From a virus, in IMG/VR virus record IMGVR_UViG_3300040801_001915, positions 1 to 30,703 of that record: a stretch of DNA of 30,703 nt. The stretch is one strand, 5' to 3'. The translations under genes and the position numbers were made by a program. Position 1 is the stretch's first letter; each line of letters opens with the position of its first letter. Positions 20,452-27,661 of the stretch are shown one piece after another. The notes below the pieces were generated by a model that did not search any database, was not told the origin of the DNA, and saw nothing but the letters and a program-made list of their open reading frames with translations.

Positions 20452-20743
20452 CGATCACCCACTCGAAGGGATTGAGGCGCACCGGGCGGGCATCAATGCG
20501 CAGGGTCTCGCCGCGCAGCACGAATCGTTCGCCGACCTGCGGCTGCGGTAGTTCGCTGATGCGCACACGCACACTGGCCTTGGATCCGCGCACCGCGAGC
20601 TCCGGCCCGCTGAGCATTTCGGCCGCGCGCTGGTCTGGCAGTACGCGCACGGGATGCTGTGCGCCGCCGGCGTCGATATACATCGCATCCAGGGCGACGG
20701 CAGAGCCGTAGACCAGGCCGACCGTGAGGCTACCGACATCCAT
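20441..20743 (-). CDS. Head-tail joining protein, lambda FII-like
   Basis: Small 100-aa beta-rich protein in the head-tail connector position. The pattern GGAQHPVRVLPDQRAAE, then VRGSKASVRVRISELPQPQV, and FVLRGETLRIDARPVR ending in EWVIDVA fits the lambda FII/Gifsy-2 type attachment proteins that cap the head completion ring. Its ATG overlaps the TAA of the carboxypeptidase gene (TAATG). It is the first clear connector gene after the inserted lysis and surface-protein block. Confidence 0.72.
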   Translation of the reverse strand: MDVGSLTVGLVYGSAVALDAMYIDAGGAQHPVRVLPDQRAAEMLSGPELAVRGSKASVRVRISELPQPQVGERFVLRGETLRIDARPVRLNPFEWVIDVA

Positions 20744-23115
20744 TACGCGTGCACCGTGAGCTGGACACCGGTCTCGATCTGCAAACCGTTCGGGTGCGCG
20801 GAGTCGAACACGACGACATCGACGTCGTCGAACGTGCCCGCAGGCAGCCCCAGGCCACCGAGGCGCAGCGCCAGCACGTCGACCTCGGCACCCTGGTAGC
20901 GACCGCGCTCCGCCCAGCTGATCACGCCGCTGTCGACTTGTGCACTGTCTATCTCGGTGTCGTCATCAAGCCGCAGCAACACGCGCGAGACGTGGCCGAG
21001 GTCGCCCATGACGACCCCGTCGCCGAACAGCACCAGGGCCGCGGCGTTGTCGCGCTGATTGAAGACCGGCACGCGGACGGCATCCGCCGTGCAACCCGGC
21101 GGGCGGTCGCCAGCTATCGCCGTGAGGCGTCGGACAGTATTCGCCATCGGATTGAGATACGCCGGGGTTGCTTGGAACATCGCCACGGCAGCCGCCTGGT
21201 GCACGGCCGAGTAGTGCGACAGAAACTGCGCCACCGCCGACATCGCGGCCGCTGCGGTCGCACCGTGCGTCTCGGCGTAATCGGAACCAACCGCATAGAC
21301 ATCGCTGGCTGCCATGCCGGCAGTGGCAGCAGAGGCATGCGTCTCGGCATAGTTGAGCACCCAGCCCTCGCTGGCAATGAAGGCGGCGACACTGCCGACA
21401 GCGTGCGTCTCGCTGTAGCCACCCGCCCAGGTCTCGGCAGCTGATGCCGCTGCCGTTGCGGCCGCCTGGTGCGATTCCAGGTAATCCGCACCGACTGCGT
21501 AGGCATCGCTGGCCGCCATACCGGACGCGGTGATCGCGCCGTGGGTCTCGGCGTAATCGAGCAACCAACCTTCGCTGGCAATGAAGGCCGCGACACTGCC
21601 GGCGCCGTGCGTTTCGCCGTAACCGGGCGCCCAGGTTTCGACGGCTGAGGCGCCGGCGGTAGCGGCGGCCTGGTGCGTTTCGTTGGTATTGAAGGCCCAG
21701 GTATCGACGGCTGACATCGCGCCAGAACAGACCGCGCCGTGGGTTTCATCGCTGCCGGTGATCAGACCCGGGTAGTCGCCGGCGACAGTCCGATCGAGCA
21801 GACCGCGACCGAGCGCGGCAGCAATCAGGCCATTCTCGGTCTCATTGAAGTTCTCGCCTGTGCCTGACTCCACAACGACAGTCACAGGGCAAAGCGTAAA
21901 ATCGCCGGTGCCGGCAAAGTCCGAATCCATCCAGCCGGCGAAGCTGGTATCTATCGCAACCACGGTGATAGTTGACTGCCAGTTCGCGTCGTAGCCCCTC
22001 GCTGCTGTCAACAGCGCTTGTTCTTCAGGGCACGTTGTCGCATCAGCGTTGGCATACATTGCGACGTCGCTGCCGTCGCGGCTATGCCAGTCGAGCGCCA
22101 GATTGGCCTCAAGACCGGGGTAATGCTGCGACATGGCCGCACGCACGAGCGCATGTGATTCGAGAGAAAACCCGCCCGAATACCAGACCCGATTTGGATC
22201 CAGGTACGGGTTCCAACCAGTCTGGCCATCAGACGACTCCGGACTCCCCCGGTGCATGCCGACGTACATGCCGAGCGGGTTCAATAGCGGGAAGATCAGG
22301 AATTCCCAGCTCCCAAGCAGGTCGAAGGCCGCTTGCTGATTTATGTCCCCGCCATCCTGGGCGGAAATCAACCACTCAACGAAACGCCGATGAATTGCGG
22401 TTCCAGACCATTCGCCGGCATGTTGACCGCCTATACTGATACAGCGGCGTTTGCCGCCGGCAACCGCCCGTGAATCATCGGCAATCCGAAAACCGTAGAT
22501 CGGCGCGTTGGGGATGCTTTTCCCCCACCACATCGTCGGCGAGTCCGGCTCGATTGTTCCGATCACGCCCGGGGTCGGGTCGGTCGCGTAGCTCAGGTCC
22601 GCTTGTATCCGGTGCCCGTAGGGACTGGCCAGCACAGACGACACCAGCGCCGCCAGCACGTTCGGTGTCGTCGGGATCTGCTGCCAGATGTAGACCTGAT
22701 CCTGAGTGAACGCGCTCGCGAATTGGTACTCGTGATAAGCCCCCTGATCAGTCCCCGGGTTCGATGGGTAGTAGGGGCCGTCGAGGTCGTACGAGTAGTA
22801 AATCTCGTCCGGCGCGATGCTCAGGTAACGCTCAGCGTCCGTTGGCCGGAACTTCGGCCGCTTGCCGTTCATCCCACTGAAGCGACCGCCCCAGCCCCAA
22901 TACTGCGAAGTGTAGGCGTTGACGTAGGGCGTTAGCTGGATTCCCGGTTCGCTCGGGATCGTGTTGTCGATGACCAGCGAGCCAGGATCAATGCAGCCAC
23001 CGTGGAAGTCGTTTGTGACTGCTATCGTCGGCTGTGCCGCTGCGTCAATCCACGACGCTTCAGCCACCCGGTTGCCGCTTGCGAAACGCGGCGTGATTTT
23101 CCGCGTGTACGCCAT
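20743..23115 (-). CDS. Virion-region M14-type zinc carboxypeptidase with ETH repeats
   Basis: A 790-aa multi-domain protein I do not know from other phages. Residues 1-200 are aromatic and beta-rich. Residues 200-440 carry a complete M14 metallocarboxypeptidase signature: zinc ligands His232 and Glu235 (GGQHAGEW), Asn308-Arg309 (DPNR, substrate carboxylate), third zinc ligand His344 (LDWHS) and catalytic Glu416 (VVVESGTG). It would remove a C-terminal residue or isopeptide-linked amino acid from a peptide or cell-wall substrate. Residues 455-653 hold nine repeats of 18-24 residues starting ETH/ESH. Residues 655-790 resemble a phage structural domain (LLRLDDDTEIDSA, then LALRLGGLGLPAG and DSAHPNGLQ). 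No signal peptide. The gene lies between the LamG structural gene and the head-tail joining gene, so the protein is probably on the particle. The substrate is unknown. Confidence 0.82.
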   Translation of the reverse strand: MAYTRKITPRFASGNRVAEASWIDAAAQPTIAVTNDFHGGCIDPGSLVIDNTIPSEPGIQLTPYVNAYTSQYWGWGGRFSGMNGKRPKFRPTDAERYLSIAPDEIYYSYDLDGPYYPSNPGTDQGAYHEYQFASAFTQDQVYIWQQIPTTPNVLAALVSSVLASPYGHRIQADLSYATDPTPGVIGTIEPDSPTMWWGKSIPNAPIYGFRIADDSRAVAGGKRRCISIGGQHAGEWSGTAIHRRFVEWLISAQDGGDINQQAAFDLLGSWEFLIFPLLNPLGMYVGMHRGSPESSDGQTGWNPYLDPNRVWYSGGFSLESHALVRAAMSQHYPGLEANLALDWHSRDGSDVAMYANADATTCPEEQALLTAARGYDANWQSTITVVAIDTSFAGWMDSDFAGTGDFTLCPVTVVVESGTGENFNETENGLIAAALGRGLLDRTVAGDYPGLITGSDETHGAVCSGAMSAVDTWAFNTNETHQAAATAGASAVETWAPGYGETHGAGSVAAFIASEGWLLDYAETHGAITASGMAASDAYAVGADYLESHQAAATAAASAAETWAGGYSETHAVGSVAAFIASEGWVLNYAETHASAATAGMAASDVYAVGSDYAETHGATAAAAMSAVAQFLSHYSAVHQAAAVAMFQATPAYLNPMANTVRRLTAIAGDRPPGCTADAVRVPVFNQRDNAAALVLFGDGVVMGDLGHVSRVLLRLDDDTEIDSAQVDSGVISWAERGRYQGAEVDVLALRLGGLGLPAGTFDDVDVVVFDSAHPNGLQIETGVQLTVHA
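21155..21747 (-). repeat. Nine ETH peptide repeats with a 204-bp higher-order period
   Basis: Nine units starting (E/D)-(T/S/V)-H-(G/Q/A) of 22, 22 or 24 residues. The order repeats every three units: the ETHQ unit at 21681 is followed 204 bp on by the ESHQ unit at 21477 and again by the unit at 21273. The two 68-residue blocks are nearly the same (both contain GSVAAFIASEGW and MAASD), showing internal duplication. Confidence 0.92.
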
Positions 23116-24281
23116 TAGCTGATGTCCACCACAGTCTCTTTGCCAGCGTAGACAAGCGAGTCGCGGTGATCCGCCCCGTCGAGGTCGTACAACAGGAGGA
23201 AGCCGTCCTGACCGACAGCCAGCGCCCCGACGCTGACGTCCATCGTGTACACACCGCTGCCGTCGGTGGACTCGTTTGTGGCCTCAATAGCTGGCGCACC
23301 GGTCGGCGTTGCGCTGTCCCACCACAACGCAACGAGGTTCGTCAGGTCGGCGGCAGGCGTCGCACCGTCCGACTGATATAGGGTGAAAGAGACCCCTTCT
23401 ACTGCAGCAGGAGCGTTCGTCGTGAACTGTGCCGAACTGACTATGTTCGAGTCGTTCGCCGCCGCATCGGTGTGTACGAGGTGGCCGAAATAGTCAGTAC
23501 CTTCGGTCAGGCCGGTAAGCGGGACGGTTTGTGCACCGGTTGCTGATACCACCTGTGATGCACCAACAGGAGCAGTGCTACCACCGTCGATCAGCGACCG
23601 GGTGCTCAACGTGGGCGAATTGACAAACGTGCCGTCGTTTGCGCCCGTGCCGGAATCGGTCGCCGTCGTGCCGCTAGCCTCGTCGAGCTTGAACCACGCA
23701 ATCGGCGTCAGGCTTGCGATGAGAGTCGCATGATCGGTCGCGCCGTCTATTCCGTCGGCGTGGTTCGCCGCAATCTGCGCGGGTGACAGCGCCGAAGAAT
23801 AGATTTTCAAATCGTCGATGATCCCGACGAAAAAACGTTCGTCGGTCCAAGTGTTTTTGAACTTGGCAATCGCGTGATCGCTGTCCGCATTGGCATATGT
23901 CGTCATCCCCGGCGCGTTGTCCGTCGCGTCCTCGACGCCATTCAGGAACAGCTTTACGGTCGTTCCGTCGTATGTCGCGGCAACGTGGTACAGCGTGTCA
24001 ACTGCTAGCGCCGTCGTTCCCGGCAGCTCATAGTAGCTGGCCGCACCATGCTGGATCGTCACGCCCAATATGGCTTTCGTGCCGTCGAACGCGATATACA
24101 GGCCCGGACTGTCGCCCTGCGCCCAGATCACTTTGCGGTCAGCCCCACCCGTACCGGTCGGTAGTGCCGAAGCCTTCACCCATGCTTCAATCGAAAACGC
24201 GCCTGATCCTGCCGGGAGCGACCACGCGCCGAATTCGACGGCTTGCGTCGTACCGTTGAACGTAACCGCGCCATCGGCCAA
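23115..24281 (-). CDS. LamG domain plus Fn3-like second half, downstream of an in-frame TAG
   Basis: A 388-aa reading frame in the same frame as the preceding 261-aa gene, from which it is separated only by TAG at 24333-24335. The only near start is TTG 24281, without a good ribosome site. Residues 5-200 are a LamG jelly roll (AVTFNGTTQAVEFG, FSIEAWVKAS, then TYDGTTVKLFLNGVEDA and IIDDLKIYSSALSPAQIAA). A second LamG-like start, WFKLDEASGTTATDSG, follows. At about 236-295 comes the second half of the Fn3-like domain (SQVVSATGAQTVPLTGLTEG, HLVHTDAAANDSN), whose first half is in the upstream gene. The last 90 residues are a phage structural domain (DGSGVYTMDVSVG). Best read as the C-terminal part of one protein interrupted by a stop. 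Confidence 0.8.
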   Translation of the reverse strand: MADGAVTFNGTTQAVEFGAWSLPAGSGAFSIEAWVKASALPTGTGGADRKVIWAQGDSPGLYIAFDGTKAILGVTIQHGAASYYELPGTTALAVDTLYHVAATYDGTTVKLFLNGVEDATDNAPGMTTYANADSDHAIAKFKNTWTDERFFVGIIDDLKIYSSALSPAQIAANHADGIDGATDHATLIASLTPIAWFKLDEASGTTATDSGTGANDGTFVNSPTLSTRSLIDGGSTAPVGASQVVSATGAQTVPLTGLTEGTDYFGHLVHTDAAANDSNIVSSAQFTTNAPAAVEGVSFTLYQSDGATPAADLTNLVALWWDSATPTGAPAIEATNESTDGSGVYTMDVSVGALAVGQDGFLLLYDLDGADHRDSLVYAGKETVVDIS

Positions 24282-24332
24282 CGCGTCTTCGCCCGCCTTG
24301 ATCTGGTCGATGGTAGGGGTCCGAACAGACAG

Positions 24333-24335
24333 CTA
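24333..24335 (-). other. In-frame TAG splitting one structural gene
   Basis: The frame from 25118 to 23115 is open except for this TAG (context GCT TAG CTG). Translation beyond it gives LSVRTPTIDQIKAGED, which continues the Fn3-like domain cut at GTLYAIA. It may be a nonsense mutation, a sequencing error, or a site of partial readthrough. Confidence 0.85.
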
Positions 24336-25118
24336 AGCGATTGCGTACAGCGTCCCGTTGGCCTCGTCGGTTGTCGCGCCGACGTTTGCCGTCGTGGTCC
24401 CCGTGGCGGCTCCGGTAGGGGCTGACAGCACAGGGGCCGTAACGTCTCCGCCACCTCCGGTGGTGTAGAGTGTGACCGTGTCGCCGTTAGTCGCCGCCAG
24501 CACGTCCAGCACGTCGTATGCCGCACCGGCTACGAAGGTGAACAGCCCGGCCCAGCCGACTCCAGCGATGGTTGCGTCAGTGAGCTGATAGCTGACGAAC
24601 AGTGACAGGTCGGACGCATCGTAGACGTCAACTTTGAACGTGCTGCCGCTCGCGGCCGCCTTGACCCAATAAAGACCCGTTTGCGGTGAAGGATTCGGCC
24701 CGTAGGTCGATGACCCAATGGCAGCGCCGCCGGAGTAGCGGTAGATCCGCGTCCTGTACGCCGATGCCGAATCATGCGTGATCTGAACGACTTGTCCGTT
24801 TTCAGTCGTCGGGGTGCCTGACCCACGAACCGCGAACCCTGGACCGTTTTCACCCGGTGCCATCGTATAGCGAAACAGGCCAGCAATCTCGATCTGGTCG
24901 TTGTTCGCATCCGCATCGAGCGCATCAAGCGACAGCAAGGAGCGCACGTTCTGGCTTTGCGTGAAACGGAGAGCTTTCCCCCCCTGACCTTCGGCGTCAG
25001 CAACGATCTCCATCGTGGCGTTCGCGCCGGTTTGGTAATCCCATCGCCGAGTCCATCCGGCAATGTCGGTTTTTACGCCGAGCGATTCTGCGCTGAAGTC
25101 GGCCTGGTACTGGCCCAT
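24333..25118 (-). CDS. Lectin-like structural protein, N-terminal part of split gene
   Basis: A 261-aa virion-region protein. Residues 1-215 look like a concanavalin-type jelly roll (MGQYQADFSAESLG, YRTRIYRYSGGAAIGSS, then YWVKAAASGSTFKVDVYDAS, and GVGWAGLFTFVAGAAYDVLD). Residues 225-261 are the first half of an Fn3-like repeat common in phage structural proteins (DVTAPVLSAPTGAATGTTTA, then GATTDEANGTLYAIA), which is cut by TAG. ATG 25116-25118 has GAGG eight bases upstream. If the stop is read through, the product would be about 667 aa and end at 23115. The neighbours suggest a surface protein on head or tail that binds sugar. Confidence 0.78.
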   Translation of the reverse strand: MGQYQADFSAESLGVKTDIAGWTRRWDYQTGANATMEIVADAEGQGGKALRFTQSQNVRSLLSLDALDADANNDQIEIAGLFRYTMAPGENGPGFAVRGSGTPTTENGQVVQITHDSASAYRTRIYRYSGGAAIGSSTYGPNPSPQTGLYWVKAAASGSTFKVDVYDASDLSLFVSYQLTDATIAGVGWAGLFTFVAGAAYDVLDVLAATNGDTVTLYTTGGGGDVTAPVLSAPTGAATGTTTANVGATTDEANGTLYAIA

Positions 25119-25133
25119 CGACAGATCCTCTTA

Positions 25134-25496
25134 TCAGTTGCAGGAGAGGTCGATGTCTCCCACACCGAACGTCATCGTCGCGCCTTCGATCGACATGTCG
25201 CGCGTCGCGTCCAGTGCGTCGGACGAAATCAGGCTGCCGCCGGAGCTCGCCGAGAACAGCGCCGAGTAGTTCACGCCGGCCTGCCAGCCACCCGCGCCGA
25301 CGGTGAATACGTGCGGCCCGCTGGTATTGCTACGCACACCGGCCGCAGCCGCGCCGAGCGTGACCGGGATTCGCGCATAGCCGGCCCCGCTGCACTCGGC
25401 ACCGGCGCCGGCCGGGTCACCGACGAACAGTGCCAGGTAACCCGTGGCAGGCAGCGCGCCGAGCATGTTGTTACGATACGTTTCTTCGATTGGCAT
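25134..25496 (-). CDS. Phage structural protein, tail-fibre-like (120 aa)
   Basis: A 120-aa Gly/Ala/Ser-rich protein beginning MPIEETYRNNMLGALPATGY, with ALFVGDPAGAGAECSGAGYAR, a pattern I associate with small phage virion proteins often called tail fibre or Gp80-like. The rest is beta-rich, as in trimeric or jelly-roll proteins. It has the strongest ribosome site in the region (AAAGGAGG, six bases before ATG), so it is probably made in large amounts and could be a decoration or fibre subunit. It lies between the lysis genes and the lectin gene. Confidence 0.68.
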   Translation of the reverse strand: MPIEETYRNNMLGALPATGYLALFVGDPAGAGAECSGAGYARIPVTLGAAAAGVRSNTSGPHVFTVGAGGWQAGVNYSALFSASSGGSLISSDALDATRDMSIEGATMTFGVGDIDLSCN

Positions 25497-25518
25497 GACT
25501 GCCTCCTTTGGGTTAGTG

Positions 25519-25782
25519 CTACTCGGTCAGGCCGTGACCGGTTCCCGGCCGCGGCAGCTGACGAAATGACGATTGACGAGACTGCTGCAGGCGCTCGATT
25601 AGGGCGTCGACCTGGTCGGCGAGCTGATCGGCATCGGCTCGACCCAGCAACACGTCTTCGCGTAGTTGCCGCACCTGTTCGAGCTCGCTGGCGGTCTCGA
25701 CGTGGCGGGCCTGGTAACGGTCGAAGGCGGCGATCCCGATCATGGCCAGGTCGAGCAGTTTCAACGCCAGCGTGATGTTCAT
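25519..25782 (-). CDS. Possible inner-membrane spanin-like protein (87 aa)
   Basis: An 87-aa protein with an N-terminal hydrophobic helix (MNITLALKLLDLAMIGIAAF) followed by a charged coiled coil (ELEQVRQLREDVLLGRADAD, then LADQVDALIERLQQ) and a proline-containing tail. This is the layout of i-spanins (Rz), which link inner and outer membranes in the last step of lysis. It follows a lipoprotein gene and the endolysin, overlapping the former by ATGA, so a two-component spanin pair is a fair inference. It is shorter than lambda Rz, and the family is not recognised directly. Confidence 0.55.
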   Translation of the reverse strand: MNITLALKLLDLAMIGIAAFDRYQARHVETASELEQVRQLREDVLLGRADADQLADQVDALIERLQQSRQSSFRQLPRPGTGHGLTE

Positions 25783-26168
25783 GGCTGCGACTCCTGTAAG
25801 CGGGCCAGCAGTGGCCGGACGGTCTGGTACAGCGCCAATGCCGCCTCGCGCTTGTCGAGCGCGCTGGCGCGACTGCCGGCCCGCCAGGCGAGCCAGGCAG
25901 CGTCCATCAGCGCATTGGCTTGGCGCAGCGCGTCGTAAGCAGTCCGGTAGTCGGCGGAATCCACGTGCAAGGTACCCAGCGCGAGGGCATCGCCCAGCGC
26001 CTCGTTGCCGACCGCGATGGCCTGATCGGCCTGCACCATGAGTTCGAGTGCATCCTGCTGCTGCGGAGCGCCGCAGCCCTGCAGCATCGATGCTGCGCCG
26101 CCGACGAATGCCAGCCAGACGACAAGCGCCATCATCGGAATTAGGTAGTTCGGCAGTCTGCGTTGCAT
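25779..26168 (-). CDS. Predicted phage lipoprotein, possible outer-membrane spanin (129 aa)
   Basis: A 129-aa protein with a hydrophobic N-terminal segment (LIPMMALVVWLAFVGGAA) ending in a lipobox-like LQGC (Cys about residue 32), so it is probably lipid-modified. The mature part is helical and Ala-rich (ELMVQADQAIAVGNEALGDA). ATG 26166-26168 has GAGG eight bases upstream; the frame further upstream is a shadow of the endolysin gene. Placed after the endolysin and before a membrane/coiled-coil protein, it may be the o-spanin. It is longer than a typical Rz1 and not proline-rich, so the role is uncertain. Confidence 0.6.
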   Translation of the reverse strand: MQRRLPNYLIPMMALVVWLAFVGGAASMLQGCGAPQQQDALELMVQADQAIAVGNEALGDALALGTLHVDSADYRTAYDALRQANALMDAAWLAWRAGSRASALDKREAALALYQTVRPLLARLQESQP

Positions 26169-26170
26169 GC

Positions 26171-26857
26171 TCAAAGCCTCCCGTTCTGTTGGTCGTCGCG
26201 GCGGGCGTGCGCCGCGTAGAGATTGCCGACCAGGCCCACCAACAGCAGCACCGCAGCCAGCATTTCCTGCGAGACACTGGCGAACACCACCGGCAGCAGC
26301 TCGGCGAGCTCGGGTGGCAGGTTCAACCAGTCGGCCAGCATGGCGAATGCGGTGGCGGTGGAAGCGCCGGCGGCGGCAACGCCGCGCATCGTGCGGCTGT
26401 TGGTCAACGGCTTGCTCGGCGCCAGGCCAGCCAGGCGCAGGCCCTGCTCCCACACGCTCGGTGGGTACCAGGCCGGATCAAGGTCCTGCGGCGGCTTGCC
26501 GTTCTCCATGCGCGCCATCGCCCGCAGCAGCGCCAGCACCGTGTCGTAGTCGTGCAGGTCGATAACAGCGTCGGCTTCGAGGTCGGCCCAGATCGATACC
26601 GCCATGACATAGGCGGCGGTGTCGTTCTCGTGAGGCGGCGCCCACCGTTCGATCACGCCGGCCAGGGTGTTGATACCGTGACGCTCGGCATAGGTCTGCA
26701 GGATCTTCGCCGCCGCGCGGATGCCGTACTTCGGATCGACGAACACGCAGAAATCGACCTCGGATGCCTGCGCGGAAAGCCCTTCCCACTGAATACCCGT
26801 AGCCCGGATATTCAGCGGGTTGTGGTTACGGATTCCGCGAGGCGGTGTCGTACTCAC
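26171..26857 (-). CDS. Endolysin (P5-like muramidase/transglycosylase) with C-terminal membrane domain
   Basis: Cuts the peptidoglycan at the end of infection. The N-terminal 140 residues fit the phage enzymes that begin RGIRNHNPLNIR, followed by FVDPKYGIRAAAKILQTYAE and NTLAGVIERWAPPHENDTAAY, the pattern of P5/GNIR-type lytic enzymes. After a linker, residues about 155-220 contain two hydrophobic segments (MRGVAAAGASTATAFAMLAD and LLPVVFASVSQ with LAAVLLLVGLVG), so enzyme and membrane domain are fused. This may hold the enzyme at the inner membrane or add a holin-like function. It starts at GTG 26857, overlapping the upstream stop, with GGGGG ahead of it. Confidence 0.85.
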   Translation of the reverse strand: MSTTPPRGIRNHNPLNIRATGIQWEGLSAQASEVDFCVFVDPKYGIRAAAKILQTYAERHGINTLAGVIERWAPPHENDTAAYVMAVSIWADLEADAVIDLHDYDTVLALLRAMARMENGKPPQDLDPAWYPPSVWEQGLRLAGLAPSKPLTNSRTMRGVAAAGASTATAFAMLADWLNLPPELAELLPVVFASVSQEMLAAVLLLVGLVGNLYAAHARRDDQQNGRL

Positions 26858-27249
26858 GAGCCACCCCCTGCCATCGTGGCGCCCAGCTCACTGTCGCCCT
26901 GAACAACCTGACCGTCGTAGAACCACAGCGCCAGCCAGGCCAGCACCAGGGACCGACCGCGCCAGCGCTGCTCCCAGGCCGGCTTGACCGTGTACTGCCA
27001 GATATCGCCGCGCTCATCGGCCCACAGAAAATGCGGCACCTGGCGCGCGAGCCAGTAACCGACGCCGCAACGCTGCGACGCGCTCAGCAGGCCGTCGGCG
27101 AAATGACTGCGGCGCACCAGCAGCCGCCCCCCTTTGGTCAACCGCTGCCGTACGGCCCAGGTGAAGCAGTTCTCGGTTACCCCACCGAGCAGGAACGCCA
27201 CGGCAAAAACGATCATCACCAGCACACCATGCAGCGCGTTCTCGATCAC
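26854..27249 (-). CDS. Unrecognised membrane protein in lysis region (131 aa)
   Basis: A 131-aa protein with one clear N-terminal membrane helix (LHGVLVMIVFAVAFLLGGV) followed by a basic, Trp-rich soluble part (LARQVPHFLWADERGDIWQY) and a weaker hydrophobic patch (LVLAWLALWFY). It starts at GTG 27249 and is coupled to both neighbours by GTGA overlaps. It lies between a single-span coiled-coil protein and the endolysin, so a role in lysis or its timing is likely, but the family is not known to me. Confidence 0.62.
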   Translation of the reverse strand: MIENALHGVLVMIVFAVAFLLGGVTENCFTWAVRQRLTKGGRLLVRRSHFADGLLSASQRCGVGYWLARQVPHFLWADERGDIWQYTVKPAWEQRWRGRSLVLAWLALWFYDGQVVQGDSELGATMAGGGS

Positions 27250-27608
27250 GGCGCGACCCCCTTGAGATCGGTCAGCGTGGTCAGCGCCCAGGCGGCCAGG
27301 GCCAGCACGACGGTGATGATCAGGCTGACCAACGTGCGCATCAGTACCCGCCGATCCTCGGTCTCTTGTTTGACATGCGCAGCGAAGTCGTCGCGCCCCG
27401 CCTGTACGTCTTTATGCACCAGGCCGATGCCGTCACGCAGATCCGACCGGACGGCATCGATCTTCGAATGTAGATGCGAATGGGCCTCTTCCATCGAATC
27501 TTCGAACGCCTCCTGACGCGTCTCTACGACCAGCAGGCGGCGGTCCAACTCGTGCACCGAACGCTGAATGTCATCGATACGCGGGTCATCGCTACGCCGG
27601 TTTTCCAC
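27246..27608 (-). CDS. Coiled-coil protein with C-terminal membrane helix, possible holin
   Basis: A 120-aa protein: a long charged coiled coil (residues 10-85, including VHELDRRLLVVETRQEAFED) and one membrane helix near the C-terminus (LVSLIITVVLALAAWALTTL), ending shortly after. This is the layout of XhlA-type holin/lysis proteins. It starts at GTG 27608 with AGGAG five bases upstream. It is the first gene after the capsid gene, from which it is separated by a perfect 13-bp hairpin, and it leads the lysis block. Confidence 0.65.
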   Translation of the reverse strand: MENRRSDDPRIDDIQRSVHELDRRLLVVETRQEAFEDSMEEAHSHLHSKIDAVRSDLRDGIGLVHKDVQAGRDDFAAHVKQETEDRRVLMRTLVSLIITVVLALAAWALTTLTDLKGVAP

Positions 27609-27623
27609 CTTGTCTCCTGTTCA

Positions 27624-27653
27624 GGTGAGCGCCACCGTCGGGTGGCGCTCACC
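27624..27653. other. Perfect 13-bp hairpin after the capsid gene
   Basis: GGTGAGCGCCACC (27624-27636) and its exact complement (27641-27653) flank a 4-base loop, nine bases past the capsid stop. No T run follows on the minus strand, so it is more likely an mRNA stabiliser or partial attenuator than a full terminator. It could keep capsid mRNA levels above those of the lysis genes. Confidence 0.75.
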
Positions 27654-27661
27654 CGTCTGGG

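Noticed and set aside
21155-21747. CRISPR-like or minisatellite DNA array
   Set aside because: The periodicity is in frame with a protein and shows codon-level variation, so it is a peptide repeat.
23115-25118. TAG recoded as a sense codon throughout the phage (alternative genetic code)
   Set aside because: TAG ends other genes normally (27-29 and 4663-4665) and no further in-frame TAGs were seen in late genes.
11379-25118. Diversity-generating retroelement acting on the tail-tip genes
   Set aside because: No reverse transcriptase frame and no template/variable repeat pair were seen in the window.
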